Shown here one piece after another: positions 23,808-33,318 of a stretch of DNA of 64,000 nucleotides. Within the stretch, counting starts at the first letter, position 1, and every line of letters starts with the position of its first letter. This stretch comes from Vampirovibrionales bacterium (GTDB lineage: Bacteria > Cyanobacteriota > Vampirovibrionia > Vampirovibrionales > Vampirovibrionaceae): positions 1 to 64,000 of the forward strand of contig JAJCZA010000017.1 of the NCBI GenBank assembly GCA_029262635.1. Direction: 5' to 3'. The notes beneath the pieces were generated by a model. The model was not told the origin of the DNA and searched no databases. It saw only the letters and a list, made by a program, of their open reading frames with translations. Position numbers and translations under genes: made by a program.

Positions 23808-25259
23808 ATGTTTGAACAAGCTTTTAAGAATATTGATGATGTCCTTTGGAAAGAGGCTGGCTGTACCACCGAGCTGGATTACACCGAGCAGACCTCATGG
23901 ATGCTGTTTTTAAAGTATCTGGATGATCTTGAAGCGGAACGAGCATTAGAAGCCGAGTTGCGGGGCAAGGGCTACGAGTTTATCATTGATACGGCGCATC
24001 GTTGGTCGCTGTGGGCGGCTCCCAAAAAGGATGATGGAACGTTTGACCACGACAAGGCATTAACAGGCGATGACTTGATTGATTATGTGGATAACAAGCT
24101 TTTTCCGTATTTAAAGGGTTTTAAACAGCGTGCCAGTAGCCCAGATACCATTGAGTACAAGATTGGTGAGATTTTTAGCGAGATTAAAAACCGCTTTCAA
24201 AGTGGGTATAGCTTGCGGGATGCTTTGGAGTTGATTGACGGGCTAAGCTTTAACTCTCAGGATGAAAAACACGAACTCTCTCACCTTTACGAAGCCAAGA
24301 TTAAAAACATGGGCAATGCCGGACGGAACGGGGGAGAGTATTACACGCCTCGCCCACTGATTCGGGCGATGGTTCAGGTGATTAAACCCGAGATTGGTCA
24401 GCGGATTTATGATGGGGCATGTGGCTCGGCGGGATTTTTGTGTGAGGCGCATGATTATCTTCTACCACAAGCCGAGAGTACCACCCAGTTGGCGACCTTA
24501 AAGGGCAAGACTTTTTATGGCAAAGAGAAAAAGAGCTTGGCTTATGTCATTGCCATTATGAATATGATTTTGCACGGCATTGAAGCCCCTAATATTTTGC
24601 ATACCAACACCCTGACGGAAAATTTAGCCGACGTTCAGGAGCGAGACCGTTACGACGTGATTTTGGCGAATCCGCCGTTTGGAGGCAAAGAACGTCCAGA
24701 GGTTCAGCAGAATTTCCCTATTAAAACCGGCGAGACGGCGTTTTTGTTTTTACAGCATTTTATTAAAATGCTAAAAGCCGGTGGGCAAGGTGCGGTGGTT
24801 ATTAAAAATACCTTTTTATCCAACAGCGATAATGCCAGTACCGCCCTGAGAAAAGAGCTTTTAGAAAATTGCAATTTGCACACGGTGTTAGATTGCCCCG
24901 GCGGGACATTTTTGGGGGCGGGGGTTAAAACCGTGGTTTTGTTTTTTAAGAAGGGCGAAGCCACTCGAAAGGTTTGGTATTATCAGCTTGATCCGGGTAG
25001 AAACATGGGCAAGACCAATCCCCTGAATGATGAAGATTTAAAAGAATTTGTCGCCTTGCAAAGTAGCTTGGCAGAGAGTGAAAAAAGTTGGACGGTCAAT
25101 ATAGGGGATGTTGATCCCGACACGGCAGATCTCAGCATTAAAAACCCTAACGCAGCAGAAGAAGCCCCTTTGCGAGAGCCTTTGGTGATTCTCGATGAAA
25201 TCGCCCAACTCGACCAAGACAGCCAAAAACTCCTCGCCACCGTTCGGGGGATGCTCTAA
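23808..25259 (+). CDS. hsdM: Type I restriction-modification system, M subunit
   Basis: A 483-residue N6-adenine methyltransferase subunit. The N-terminal helical HsdM_N domain (WKEAGCTTELDYTEQTSWML) is followed by GGEYYTPRPLIRAM and DGACGSAGFLCEAHD (SAM-binding motif I, near residue 203), then ILANPPFGGKER with the catalytic NPPF near 286. It methylates the target site set by HsdS and, with HsdR, forms the restriction complex. The stop overlaps the hsdS start by one base (TAATG). All motifs are intact, so it is likely active. Confidence 0.95.
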   Translation: MFEQAFKNIDDVLWKEAGCTTELDYTEQTSWMLFLKYLDDLEAERALEAELRGKGYEFIIDTAHRWSLWAAPKKDDGTFDHDKALTGDDLIDYVDNKLFPYLKGFKQRASSPDTIEYKIGEIFSEIKNRFQSGYSLRDALELIDGLSFNSQDEKHELSHLYEAKIKNMGNAGRNGGEYYTPRPLIRAMVQVIKPEIGQRIYDGACGSAGFLCEAHDYLLPQAESTTQLATLKGKTFYGKEKKSLAYVIAIMNMILHGIEAPNILHTNTLTENLADVQERDRYDVILANPPFGGKERPEVQQNFPIKTGETAFLFLQHFIKMLKAGGQGAVVIKNTFLSNSDNASTALRKELLENCNLHTVLDCPGGTFLGAGVKTVVLFFKKGEATRKVWYYQLDPGRNMGKTNPLNDEDLKEFVALQSSLAESEKSWTVNIGDVDPDTADLSIKNPNAAEEAPLREPLVILDEIAQLDQDSQKLLATVRGML

Positions 25260-26497
25260 TGGAAGGTTGGATAAGAACAAACATTGACAAAATTATTGAA
25301 ACGATAAAAAATGGCACCACTTCTAAACAAAATAAAGAAACAATCGGGAAGAAAATTACAAGAATTGAAACAATAGCCTCAGGAGTTTTTAACTTTGAAA
25401 AAGTAGGTTATTGCTCTTTAAATAACTCTGAAAAACAAAAATATAAATTAAAAAAAGGGGATATTCTATTTAGCCATATTAACAGCCCTCCTCATGTTGG
25501 AAAAACAGCTATCCTAAATTCAGAAACCGAAATATACCATGGAACAAACCTTATTCTAATTAGACCCAAAACTTTTATCTGCTCTAGATATTTAAATCAA
25601 TATTTTAAATATCTACACTCTTCAAAATATTGGTTGGGAATATGCAAACAATCGGTTAATCAAGCAAGTGTCAACCAAACTGATATCAGACAAACCCCTT
25701 TTAACTACCCTGAATCTCTCGACGAGCAAAAGCGGATTGTTGGGGTTTTGGATGAGGCGTTTGCGGCGATTGATCTTGCCCGTGCCAACGCCCAACGCAA
25801 CCAAGCCAACGCCAAAGACCTCTTCGACAGCTACCTAAACAACATCTTCACCAACCCCGGCGAAGATTGGGAAGAAATGACTCTTGAAAATGCAACTAAC
25901 TTAATAACTTGTGGTGTAGCTGCTCGTCCAGAATATATTGACAAAGGAATCCCTTTTTTATCAGCAAAAAATGTAAAAAATGGACAAATTATTTGGAAAG
26001 GCTTTAAACACGTTTCAATAAAGACACATTCAGAGCTTACTAAACATAATAAACCTTTAATCGGGGATCTTCTTTACTCAAGAATTGGAGCTTGCCTTGG
26101 TGATGCTGCGGTAATAGATAAAGAAATAGAATTTAGTATTTTTGTCAGCCTCACACTTATTAAACCAAAAACCTTTTTATACAATCACTTTCTAAAGCAT
26201 TATCTTAATTCACCTCAAATAAGAAAATTTGCTTTTAATAATTTGAGCGGTAGTGGTGTGGGCAATTTAAATGTAGGAACTGTTAGAAAATTCCCCATAT
26301 CAATACCAAAATTAAAGGAACAAAAAAAAATTGTAGAGGCAATAGAGCTTTTTTCACAAAAATCAGAAAAATTAACAAATGCTTATAAAGATAAAATTAG
26401 CGCTCTCGATGAACTTAAGCAATCCTTGCTCCATCAAGCATTCACAGGACAACTGAGTGGCAGGCTTGAAAAAGAAATGGAGGCGGCGGGGATTTAA
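25259..26497 (+). CDS. hsdS: Type I restriction-modification system, S subunit
   Basis: A 412-residue specificity subunit with two target-recognition halves. The first (~1-150) ends in QTPFNYPESLDEQKRIVGVL and a helical spacer; the second (~205-360) ends in RKFPISIPKLKEQKKIVEAI and another coiled spacer. Such duplicated halves set the two parts of a bipartite DNA target. The two recognition halves are AT-rich (about 30% GC by eye) while the spacer between them matches the operon, a sign of domain exchange. It is in phase with hsdM and directly abuts hsdR. Confidence 0.93.
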   Translation: MEGWIRTNIDKIIETIKNGTTSKQNKETIGKKITRIETIASGVFNFEKVGYCSLNNSEKQKYKLKKGDILFSHINSPPHVGKTAILNSETEIYHGTNLILIRPKTFICSRYLNQYFKYLHSSKYWLGICKQSVNQASVNQTDIRQTPFNYPESLDEQKRIVGVLDEAFAAIDLARANAQRNQANAKDLFDSYLNNIFTNPGEDWEEMTLENATNLITCGVAARPEYIDKGIPFLSAKNVKNGQIIWKGFKHVSIKTHSELTKHNKPLIGDLLYSRIGACLGDAAVIDKEIEFSIFVSLTLIKPKTFLYNHFLKHYLNSPQIRKFAFNNLSGSGVGNLNVGTVRKFPISIPKLKEQKKIVEAIELFSQKSEKLTNAYKDKISALDELKQSLLHQAFTGQLSGRLEKEMEAAGI

Positions 26498-28864
26498 ATG
26501 AGCGATGAGAACCAAGCCTTAAACGAAGCCGAAACCCGAGCGGAATGGATTGACCCTGCCTTAAAGCTCGCCGGATGGGGCGTTAAAGACGCTAGCCGAA
26601 TCCGCCGAGAGGTCATCGCCCCCGGTCGTTTATTAGGTTCCGGTCGACGCTCTGATCCCCTCTTCTCTGATTACGTCCTCATTTATCAAGACCAAAAACT
26701 CGCCGTCATCGAAGCCAAAAAAAACACCCTCGACGCAACCGAAGGCTTGCAACAAGCCAAAGAATACGCCACCCGCCTACAAACCCGCTTTGCCTACGCT
26801 AGCAACGGCTTAAAAATTTATCAAGTGGACATGAAAACCGGCAAAGAAGGCTACATCGACCGCTACCCTAGCCCGCAAGAACTATGGCAAAAAACATTCG
26901 CCCAAGAAAACATTTGGCGCAATCGCTTTGCCCAAGTCCCTTACGAAGACGGCGGCGGTAAGTTCCAAGCCAGACACTACCAACACAACGCCATCAACCA
27001 AACCCTAGAAGCCATCGCCCAAGGGCAAGACAGAATCCTCCTCACCCTCGCCACCGGAACCGGCAAAACCGCCATCGCCTTTCAACTGGCATGGAAACTT
27101 TTTTATAGCCGATGGAACCTCAGCGACTGGAAAGAAACAAACCCCGATAAAGCCCCCAGTCGTCGCCCAAGAATCCTATTTTTAGCCGACCGTAATATTT
27201 TAGCCAATCAAGCCTACAATTCCTTTTCCGCCTTTCCTGATGATGCCCTCGTTCGCATTGACCCAAAAAACATCCGAAAAAAAGGACGAGTCCCCAAAAA
27301 CGGTAATCTATTTTTCACCATCTTCCAAACCTTCATGAGCGGAAGCGACGACGAGAAAAACCCCACCCCAAACTTTGGCGACTACCCGCCTGATTTTTTC
27401 GATTTTATCGTTATCGACGAGTGCCACCGAGGCGGAGCCAGAGACGAAAGCAATTGGCGAAAAATCCTAGAATACTTTGCCCCCGCCGTTCAATTGGGCT
27501 TAACCGCCACCCCAAAACGAGACAACAACACCGACACTTACGCCTACTTTGGCGACCCCGTCTACATCTACTCCCTCAAAGAAGGCATCAACGACGGCTA
27601 CCTAACCCCCTTTAAAGTTCGCCAAATTAGCACCACCCTAGACGAGTACACTTACACATCGGATGATGATGTTATAGAAGGCGACATTGAAGAGGGCAAA
27701 ATCTATACGGAAAGCGAATTTAATCAAATTATCGAAATTGAAGCCCGAGAAAAAAAACGGGTCGAAATATTTATGGAAGCCATTAATCAAAACGAAAAAG
27801 CCCTCGTTTTTTGCGCCACCCAAGCCCATGCCATGGCTGTCAGAAACCTAATTAACCAAACAAAAACCAGCACCCACCCAAACTACTGCGTTCGAGTAAC
27901 CGCCGATGATGGCGCATTAGGCGAACAACATCTAAAAACATTTCAAGACAACGAAAAAACTATCCCCACCATTTTAACCAGCTCCCAAAAGCTTTCCACC
28001 GGCGTGGATGCCCGAAACATTAGAAACATTATTTTATTACGCCCTGTTAATTCCATGATCGAATTCAAACAAATCATCGGACGAGGCACTCGCCTCTACG
28101 ACGGCAAAGATTATTTTACGGTCTACGATTTTGTCAAAGCCTACACACACTTTAGCGATCCCGAGTGGGACGGCGAACCCATCGACCCCGAGCCACCCAC
28201 TCCACGCCCCACCCCAGACGAAGCCCCCATTACAAAGCCGGAACGTCCTGAAGGCAACGACGAAGATTTTAAACCCAAGGTCAAAATAAAAATAAAATTA
28301 GCCGACGGCAAAGAACGAAGCATCCAAGCCATGGAAGTTACCAGTTTTTGGAGTCCCGATGGCAAGCCCATGCCCGCCAGTGAATTTATCGAACAACTTT
28401 TCGGCGATTTGCCGGAACTCTTTAAAGACGAAACCGAACTTAGAAAGCTTTGGGGCAAGCCCGACACTCGAAAGAAACTCCTTGAAAGCCTTTCAGAAAA
28501 GGGCTATGGCTCCGAACAATTAAACGAAATGAAACGCCTCATCAACGCCGAAAAAAGCGACCTCTTCGATGTCCTTGCCTATATCGCCTTTGCCGAAGCA
28601 CCCATCACCCGAGAAACCCGAGTCAAAGAACGCCATGACGTTATCGTAGGTCAATTTGATGAAAAGCTCCGAATCTTTATTGATTTTGTATTGGATCAAT
28701 ACATCAAAGAAGGCGTCGGCGAACTAGACCAAGACAAGCTTCCTCAACTCATCGAACTAAAATACAAAGCCATTAGCGACGCCAATAAACTCCTTGGAGG
28801 CGTCGGACGAATCCGAGACGCCTTCATCCAATTCCAAAAACACCTCTACGACGGAGCGGCGTAA
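26498..28864 (+). CDS. hsdR: Type I restriction-modification system, R subunit
   Basis: A 788-residue restriction and translocation subunit. The N-terminal nuclease domain carries LAVIEAKKN, the E-x-K of the PD-(D/E)xK site, near residue 72. The SF2 helicase follows with LATGTGKTAIAFQLA near 180, VIDECHRGG (DECH box) near 305, LTATPKRDN and RQIIGRGTRLYD (motif VI, as QIIGRGTR). The C-terminal part (~580-788) is the EcoEI-like assembly region. It starts right after the hsdS stop. Every expected motif is present, so the restriction system looks complete. Confidence 0.94.
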   Translation: MSDENQALNEAETRAEWIDPALKLAGWGVKDASRIRREVIAPGRLLGSGRRSDPLFSDYVLIYQDQKLAVIEAKKNTLDATEGLQQAKEYATRLQTRFAYASNGLKIYQVDMKTGKEGYIDRYPSPQELWQKTFAQENIWRNRFAQVPYEDGGGKFQARHYQHNAINQTLEAIAQGQDRILLTLATGTGKTAIAFQLAWKLFYSRWNLSDWKETNPDKAPSRRPRILFLADRNILANQAYNSFSAFPDDALVRIDPKNIRKKGRVPKNGNLFFTIFQTFMSGSDDEKNPTPNFGDYPPDFFDFIVIDECHRGGARDESNWRKILEYFAPAVQLGLTATPKRDNNTDTYAYFGDPVYIYSLKEGINDGYLTPFKVRQISTTLDEYTYTSDDDVIEGDIEEGKIYTESEFNQIIEIEAREKKRVEIFMEAINQNEKALVFCATQAHAMAVRNLINQTKTSTHPNYCVRVTADDGALGEQHLKTFQDNEKTIPTILTSSQKLSTGVDARNIRNIILLRPVNSMIEFKQIIGRGTRLYDGKDYFTVYDFVKAYTHFSDPEWDGEPIDPEPPTPRPTPDEAPITKPERPEGNDEDFKPKVKIKIKLADGKERSIQAMEVTSFWSPDGKPMPASEFIEQLFGDLPELFKDETELRKLWGKPDTRKKLLESLSEKGYGSEQLNEMKRLINAEKSDLFDVLAYIAFAEAPITRETRVKERHDVIVGQFDEKLRIFIDFVLDQYIKEGVGELDQDKLPQLIELKYKAISDANKLLGGVGRIRDAFIQFQKHLYDGAA

Positions 28865-28890
28865 TTTATTAAAGCTTTTTGGCTCTTATT

Positions 28891-28930
28891 GGTCGTAATC
28901 GGTTATAATTGGACGTAATTGGTCAGAAAT
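28891..28930. promoter_or_regulatory. Four tandem 10-bp repeats at the 5' end of the Fic gene
   Basis: GGTCGTAATC, GGTTATAATT, GGACGTAATT and GGTCAGAAAT follow each other without gaps. A 10-bp period equals one DNA turn, so a protein could bind along one face. The repeats lie between hsdR and the fic ATG and cover the upstream TTG start. They may be an operator for the Fic protein's own C-terminal winged helix. Confidence 0.5.
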
Positions 28931-28944
28931 ACGGACATGTCCCC

Positions 28945-29988
28945 ATGAACACCTTTAGCATCGAGATTACCCCAGAAATGCTTCAGCTCATCGCTGAGTT
29001 AGACGAGTTTAAAGGCGCTTGGAGAGCCCTTAAAAACCTTGCTCCTGAGCGACTAGCTGCACTGCGAAAAGTAGCCACCATTGAAAGCGTCGGCTCATCC
29101 ACCCGAATCGAAGGGGTTAAGCTGACAGATAAAGAAGTCGAAGCTTTTTTATCAAACTTAGAAACTCAATCTTTCCAAAGCCGAGACGAAGAAGAGGTTG
29201 CGGGTTACGCTAGTGTCATGGAACGTGTGTTTGATTCGTGGGAGTCCATCCCTCTCACCGAGAACTATATCAAACAGTTTCACGCCATGCTTTTACAATA
29301 CAGCTCCAAAGATCAACGGCATCGAGGCGCATACAAAACCCTTGCCAATCACGTGGAAGCGTTTGACCCTGATGGCAAGAGTCTAGGTGTTGTCTTTCAA
29401 ACCGCCTCCCCTTTTGATACGCCAAACAAAATGACCGAGTTAATTTTATGGACACGGGAAAGCTTAGACGATAAAAGTCTCCATCCGCTATTAGTAATTG
29501 CCCTTTTTACTGTTAGCTTTTTATCAATCCACCCCTTTCAAGATGGAAACGGTCGGCTTTCTAGAATTCTGACCACCCTTTTGCTATTAAAATCGGGTTA
29601 TGCTTATGCCCCTTATAGCTCACTAGAAAGCATCATTGAAGAGAGTAAAGACAGCTATTATCTTGCTTTAAGAAAAACACAAGGCACACTGGAAAAAGAA
29701 CGTCCTGATTGGCAACCGTGGACTCTTTTCTTTTTAAGAGCCATGCAAAAACAAATGCGCCGTCTTGAAGTAAAAGTTGAACGTGAGCAATTAATAACCG
29801 GTGCCTTGCCCGCCCTCTCCGTAAAAATACTTGAACTAGCGAAAGAACAAGGACGCATCAAAACCAAGGACATCGAGATAATCACCGGTGAAAGCCGAAG
29901 CACCATTAAAGCAAGACTCAATGACCTTGTTAAAAGCAAACAATTAACCCGCCACGGTCAAGGTCGTTCCACATGGTATAGCGTATAG
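28945..29988 (+). CDS. Class II Fic-domain protein (probable AMP transferase)
   Basis: From the ATG at 28,945 (the track begins at a TTG within the repeats) the protein has 347 residues. The catalytic core is HPFQDGNGRLSR near residue 198. An inhibitory motif in the N-terminal part, SSTRIEG near residue 52 of the short form, fits the (S/T)xxxE(G/N) helix of class II Fic proteins, which restrains AMP transfer. The C-terminal ~65 residues resemble a winged helix (TKDIEIITGESRSTIKARLN), as in Fic proteins that regulate their own gene. It lies right after the RM operon. No cognate antitoxin is needed for class II Fic proteins. Confidence 0.9.
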   Translation: MNTFSIEITPEMLQLIAELDEFKGAWRALKNLAPERLAALRKVATIESVGSSTRIEGVKLTDKEVEAFLSNLETQSFQSRDEEEVAGYASVMERVFDSWESIPLTENYIKQFHAMLLQYSSKDQRHRGAYKTLANHVEAFDPDGKSLGVVFQTASPFDTPNKMTELILWTRESLDDKSLHPLLVIALFTVSFLSIHPFQDGNGRLSRILTTLLLLKSGYAYAPYSSLESIIEESKDSYYLALRKTQGTLEKERPDWQPWTLFFLRAMQKQMRRLEVKVEREQLITGALPALSVKILELAKEQGRIKTKDIEIITGESRSTIKARLNDLVKSKQLTRHGQGRSTWYSV

Positions 29989-30110
29989 AAGCATTCTCTA
30001 CACTGAATAAAGTCTATTTAAATCCAAACATTAATATTTTTTAAAAACAGTTGAAAAACTGTAATTTATAGATTACGATAATTAAGCTTAAAAATAGAGA
30101 GATTAAAGAG

Positions 30111-30401
30111 ATGAAAGACCATAAAGAATACATCTATGAGCAACTTCAAAACGATGAATTTGCCATTGAATATCTTCGGGAATCTCTTAAAGACGATGAT
30201 ATTTGTGTCTTTCTATTGGCTTTGGATGATTTTACAAAAGCTCGTAATATTGGAAAAACGGCTCTTGCAAAACAAACCGGACTATCAAGAGAACCCCTTT
30301 ATAAAGCCCTTTCAGATAAAGGAAACCCACAATTCACAACCGTTAGACAAATATTAAAAGCCCTAGGATTCCAACTATCCGTTGAACATGACGTTGCTTA
30401 A
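30111..30401 (+). CDS. HigA-like antitoxin, Xre-type HTH (orphan)
   Basis: The 96-residue protein contains LGFLESFYK-like helices followed by KTALAKQTGLSREPLYKALS and QFTTVRQILKALGFQLSV, the layout of the 'addiction module antidote' family. These normally follow a RelE/HigB toxin gene. Here the upstream gene is fic and no RelE-like ORF exists, so it is an orphan. It may regulate transcription of neighbouring genes or neutralise a toxin encoded elsewhere. Confidence 0.85.
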   Translation: MKDHKEYIYEQLQNDEFAIEYLRESLKDDDICVFLLALDDFTKARNIGKTALAKQTGLSREPLYKALSDKGNPQFTTVRQILKALGFQLSVEHDVA

Positions 30402-30418
30402 AAAGGTAACCAAACAAA

Positions 30419-30976
30419 ATGACTAAAGAATTTGAACAAGACCGATTTATCTGGGAACAAGATGAAACTGACCGAAACCTACTATGGGAACGATATAAAA
30501 TTTTATCCAGTGAAACTATTGATTATTTAAGAATAGTAATCAATTTTACAATATTCTTTTACGGCATAACGGGTGCAATTATTTCCTTTGTCCTTTCCCA
30601 CGAGAATTATGAGGCTTTAAAAGTAGCATTTTGGATGCCTGCCTTAATGGGAATCAGCTCCAGTTTAGCTTACTTTTACTTTTGCCTTAATCAAAAAATA
30701 ACAAATGAAGAACTAGAGAACCTTGCAGATAAACTGTTTGGTTATACAAAACGTGAAATAAGAATTTCAGATTACTTAAACACTCAAGCTCCTTACAGCA
30801 CAATGTCAGATGATGAACGTAATAAAATCTATAAAGAAGAATATGGGATTGATGGTAGTTATATGTTTAGAACGACGCATGCTCTTCAAGCAACTTTGCT
30901 TGTTTTAGGACTTATGCATATAGCTATTGGTTTATTTTCCCTCTGGCTTCTTTTCTGTTACCAAGTTAAAAGTTAA
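30419..30976 (+). CDS. Hypothetical membrane protein, 3 TM
   Basis: A 185-residue protein with hydrophobic segments near residues 40-60 (IVINFTIFFYGITGAIISFV), 72-90 (FWMPALMGISSSLAYFYFC) and 158-180 (LLVLGLMHIAIGLFSLWLLF). Between the second and third lies a soluble loop of about 65 residues with acidic and Tyr-rich parts. The topology with paired helices and a cytosolic loop resembles effector membrane proteins of defence systems, but no catalytic domain is visible. It lies close behind the orphan antitoxin. Function unknown. Confidence 0.65.
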   Translation: MTKEFEQDRFIWEQDETDRNLLWERYKILSSETIDYLRIVINFTIFFYGITGAIISFVLSHENYEALKVAFWMPALMGISSSLAYFYFCLNQKITNEELENLADKLFGYTKREIRISDYLNTQAPYSTMSDDERNKIYKEEYGIDGSYMFRTTHALQATLLVLGLMHIAIGLFSLWLLFCYQVKS

Positions 30977-31006
30977 TAAGAAACGTAGTAATGATTGAAG
31001 AATGTA

Positions 31007-32719
31007 ATGAAGAAACAAAAATCCACAGCTCCCGTCATAGAGAAGGCAAAAGAACCTAGCCTACTCTATGAGAAACCTATCAACGAGCTTGCTTTAAGCT
31101 CTTATAATGACTGTCTGCAAGCCTTTATTGAATACCTTTATCCTTTCCCCTTAGATAACTACCCTTTTACTGAAGGGCTAACAGAAACAGAACAGAGCGT
31201 ATTACTTCTTGAATATAAAGACAAAATCCGTCTATGGAAAGATGATCCAAATCTCCAAATAGAAAATATAAAACAGTGGATTCAACAAACTCAAGAACAC
31301 ATTGTCAACGCTGTTAGAGAAGAAACAACCCTCCCCCTTGGAAACCTCATCGGTGAACTAGCAGAAGACCCAAAGGAGCAAAATGCCGAGGAATCAACAG
31401 AACGCAAGAACCATAAAACATTTAATACGTTAGCTCAACAAGGCATTGCTAATCGAGCCTTGCTTTATAAGCTTGTTATTGAACGCTCCTCATTTCTGGA
31501 GCAATTAATTTCAAATGTTCGTTATCAAAAATTTAGAAAAGAAGAGTTAAAGAGAGAAGAAATCGCTTTTGAATCTTTTGTTCTTGCCACAATGCCCATT
31601 CCTGAATTTCAAGATTTAAATGATATTCGCTTTGCCGTTTGGGAGATGTTAGAAGCATACTTCCCTTGGGAGGAAACAACTTATAAATGGCAGAAAAGAA
31701 TCTCTTTCGCCTCACCCAAGCCCGAACGAGATAGCTTCATGTTAGAACAACTCAATACTCATAATCGACGTGAACCCCTAATCTGGAACCTAGCTCTAAC
31801 TCCTAAAGAGCCAGAAGTACAATGGGTTGACGAAAAGCTTATTCAAATTGAAAAAGCCATTGAAGGGCAAGATCAATTAGCTAGTATTCACATATTATGC
31901 AAGCCTTATGTAGATGGGGACAGTCGCTCAAGACCGATTAAAGGGAGCCCAGCTCGTTATCAGCTATATCAATGGCTTCTTGAGCGCCTCATGCTTAACC
32001 CTCCTCAAGAGCTAAAAGCATTTAAAAGGTTTATACCTCGAATACACAATCTAGCGGAGCTAGTTCCTTCTCAAAAGGCAAAAGAGAAACAAGTTGAAAA
32101 AATAGGTCTTAAAACCAGTTTGGAAGCAATGAGAGAACCCTTTATTGAACTCGAAAAAATAGCTGAAACTATATGGCATGGTAAAGAGCTTAGCCCTGAA
32201 GAGCGAAAAAAAGAGAATGAAAAACGAATGCATTCAGGATTAGAGACGCTAAAAAAAAGAAACGACTTCCTACAAGGTCAAATAGAATTAGAAAAAAACA
32301 AACGGTTAAAAGAGGATTATAGGCAACTAAGAGAAGCCTCAAACACACCCTTATCAAGCCCTATAATGGAGAAAGAAGAAAATAAAAACAAGGCTTCTAA
32401 TAATGAAGAGCTTATAAATGCCCAAGGTTTTAAAATACACCTTGACCATCAACGTAAAAACCTTACTTGTTCAGGAAAGCTACTCACAGAAACAAGACTT
32501 TTTGAAATTTTGAAAATGCTTATTGAAAATCCCGAAGGATTAACAAAAGAACAATTACTCATACTTTGGAAAGATGACCGTTCGGATAATAAGGAAAGAA
32601 GGTTGTTTGAAGGGATAAGTAAACTTCGTCGTTTTTTTAATGAAGTTGAACCCAATTTAGGAAGACAACTGTTACCTGATGCACGTAAAAACAGTTGGAT
32701 TTATACACTTCAGATATAA
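31007..32719 (+). CDS. Large hypothetical protein with C-terminal winged-helix-like domain
   Basis: The ATG at 31,007 is preferred to the TTG at 30,995; neither has a strong ribosome site. The 570-residue protein is helical and acidic/basic-patterned, with long coiled coil near residues 405-450 (EERKKENEKRMHSGLETLKK). The last ~110 residues (ITAQGFKIHLDHQRK-type start, TETRLFEILKMLIENPEG, LLILWKDDRSDNKERR) look like an OmpR/SARP-type DNA-binding domain. The rest matches nothing I know. It is followed by a strong terminator, so it ends a transcript. Confidence 0.6.
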   Translation: MKKQKSTAPVIEKAKEPSLLYEKPINELALSSYNDCLQAFIEYLYPFPLDNYPFTEGLTETEQSVLLLEYKDKIRLWKDDPNLQIENIKQWIQQTQEHIVNAVREETTLPLGNLIGELAEDPKEQNAEESTERKNHKTFNTLAQQGIANRALLYKLVIERSSFLEQLISNVRYQKFRKEELKREEIAFESFVLATMPIPEFQDLNDIRFAVWEMLEAYFPWEETTYKWQKRISFASPKPERDSFMLEQLNTHNRREPLIWNLALTPKEPEVQWVDEKLIQIEKAIEGQDQLASIHILCKPYVDGDSRSRPIKGSPARYQLYQWLLERLMLNPPQELKAFKRFIPRIHNLAELVPSQKAKEKQVEKIGLKTSLEAMREPFIELEKIAETIWHGKELSPEERKKENEKRMHSGLETLKKRNDFLQGQIELEKNKRLKEDYRQLREASNTPLSSPIMEKEENKNKASNNEELINAQGFKIHLDHQRKNLTCSGKLLTETRLFEILKMLIENPEGLTKEQLLILWKDDRSDNKERRLFEGISKLRRFFNEVEPNLGRQLLPDARKNSWIYTLQI

Positions 32720-32775
32720 ACCAAAGTAAATTCCAAAGAGAATTCCAAAATAAAACCAAAAGACAAACCCAATGA

Positions 32776-32814
32776 CGATCTGGCTTAATAGAAAGTAGCC
32801 CAGATCGCTTTTTT
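32776..32814 (+). terminator. Rho-independent terminator
   Basis: CGATCTGG...CCAGATCG forms an 8-bp stem (extended by a bulged CT/AG pair) followed by CTTTTTTAT. It separates the large unknown gene from the small Rep-region genes. Confidence 0.85.
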
Positions 32815-32846
32815 ATATTCTGGGCAAAACGCCGGAGTATAGAAGC

Positions 32847-33017
32847 TTGAGTAGCAAAGTAGTTAATCCGATACGAGACAAAATAGAGACTCTTTATGAT
32901 GAAAAAATAGAGCCTTTAGAAAGTCTTGAAATGATACGAAACCTAACAGGGCTTGTTGAAGTGTTATTGGAATGTGTAAAAGACAATGAGATTGAGCTTG
33001 ATGACCATGCCGTTTAA
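32847..33017 (+). CDS. Small acidic protein of the rep operon (missed by track)
   Basis: A 56-codon ORF that starts at a TTG, with GGAG about 12 bases upstream, and ends at TAA 33,015. Content: VVNPIRDKIETLYDEKIEPL, then LTGLVEVLLECVKDN; acidic and helical. It overlaps the SpoVG-like gene start by 17 bases. Its short length and tight spacing explain why the track skipped it. No family recognised. Confidence 0.5.
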   Translation: MSSKVVNPIRDKIETLYDEKIEPLESLEMIRNLTGLVEVLLECVKDNEIELDDHAV

Positions 33018-33318
33018 AGTAACAGAGGTTCATATTCATCGAGTTCCCCAATACCAAGGGCTCATTGCAATGGTAAAGATTGTCTTATCCGACTCTATTG
33101 TCATTGATGGCATTGGCATTCATGAAAAACGTCATGAACAAGGCTACCGATTGACCTATCCCAATAGGCGGCTGAATAACGGAAACACAATCACCGTTGC
33201 CCACCCCATTAAACAAAGCCTTAGCAAAGCCATTGAGAAAGCTGTATTTAAAGAATTAAGTTTGATTCAGAAAGATGTAGAGCCCCATGATCGATACCGT
33301 TCGGCTGATTTTAGATGA
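33001..33318 (+). CDS. SpoVG-like DNA/RNA-binding protein
   Basis: Starting at 33,001 (33,007 is also possible) gives 105 residues. The pattern KVTEVHIHRVPQY, VKIVLSDSIVIDGIGIHEK, then TYPNRRLNNGNTITVAHPIK and SKAIEKAVFKEL matches SpoVG: a beta-sheet core followed by the conserved 'HPI' and a final helix. SpoVG proteins bind nucleic acid. Mobile elements often carry them beside replication genes. It overlaps the small acidic ORF and the rep gene, so the three form one translation unit. Confidence 0.75.
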   Translation: MTMPFKVTEVHIHRVPQYQGLIAMVKIVLSDSIVIDGIGIHEKRHEQGYRLTYPNRRLNNGNTITVAHPIKQSLSKAIEKAVFKELSLIQKDVEPHDRYRSADFR

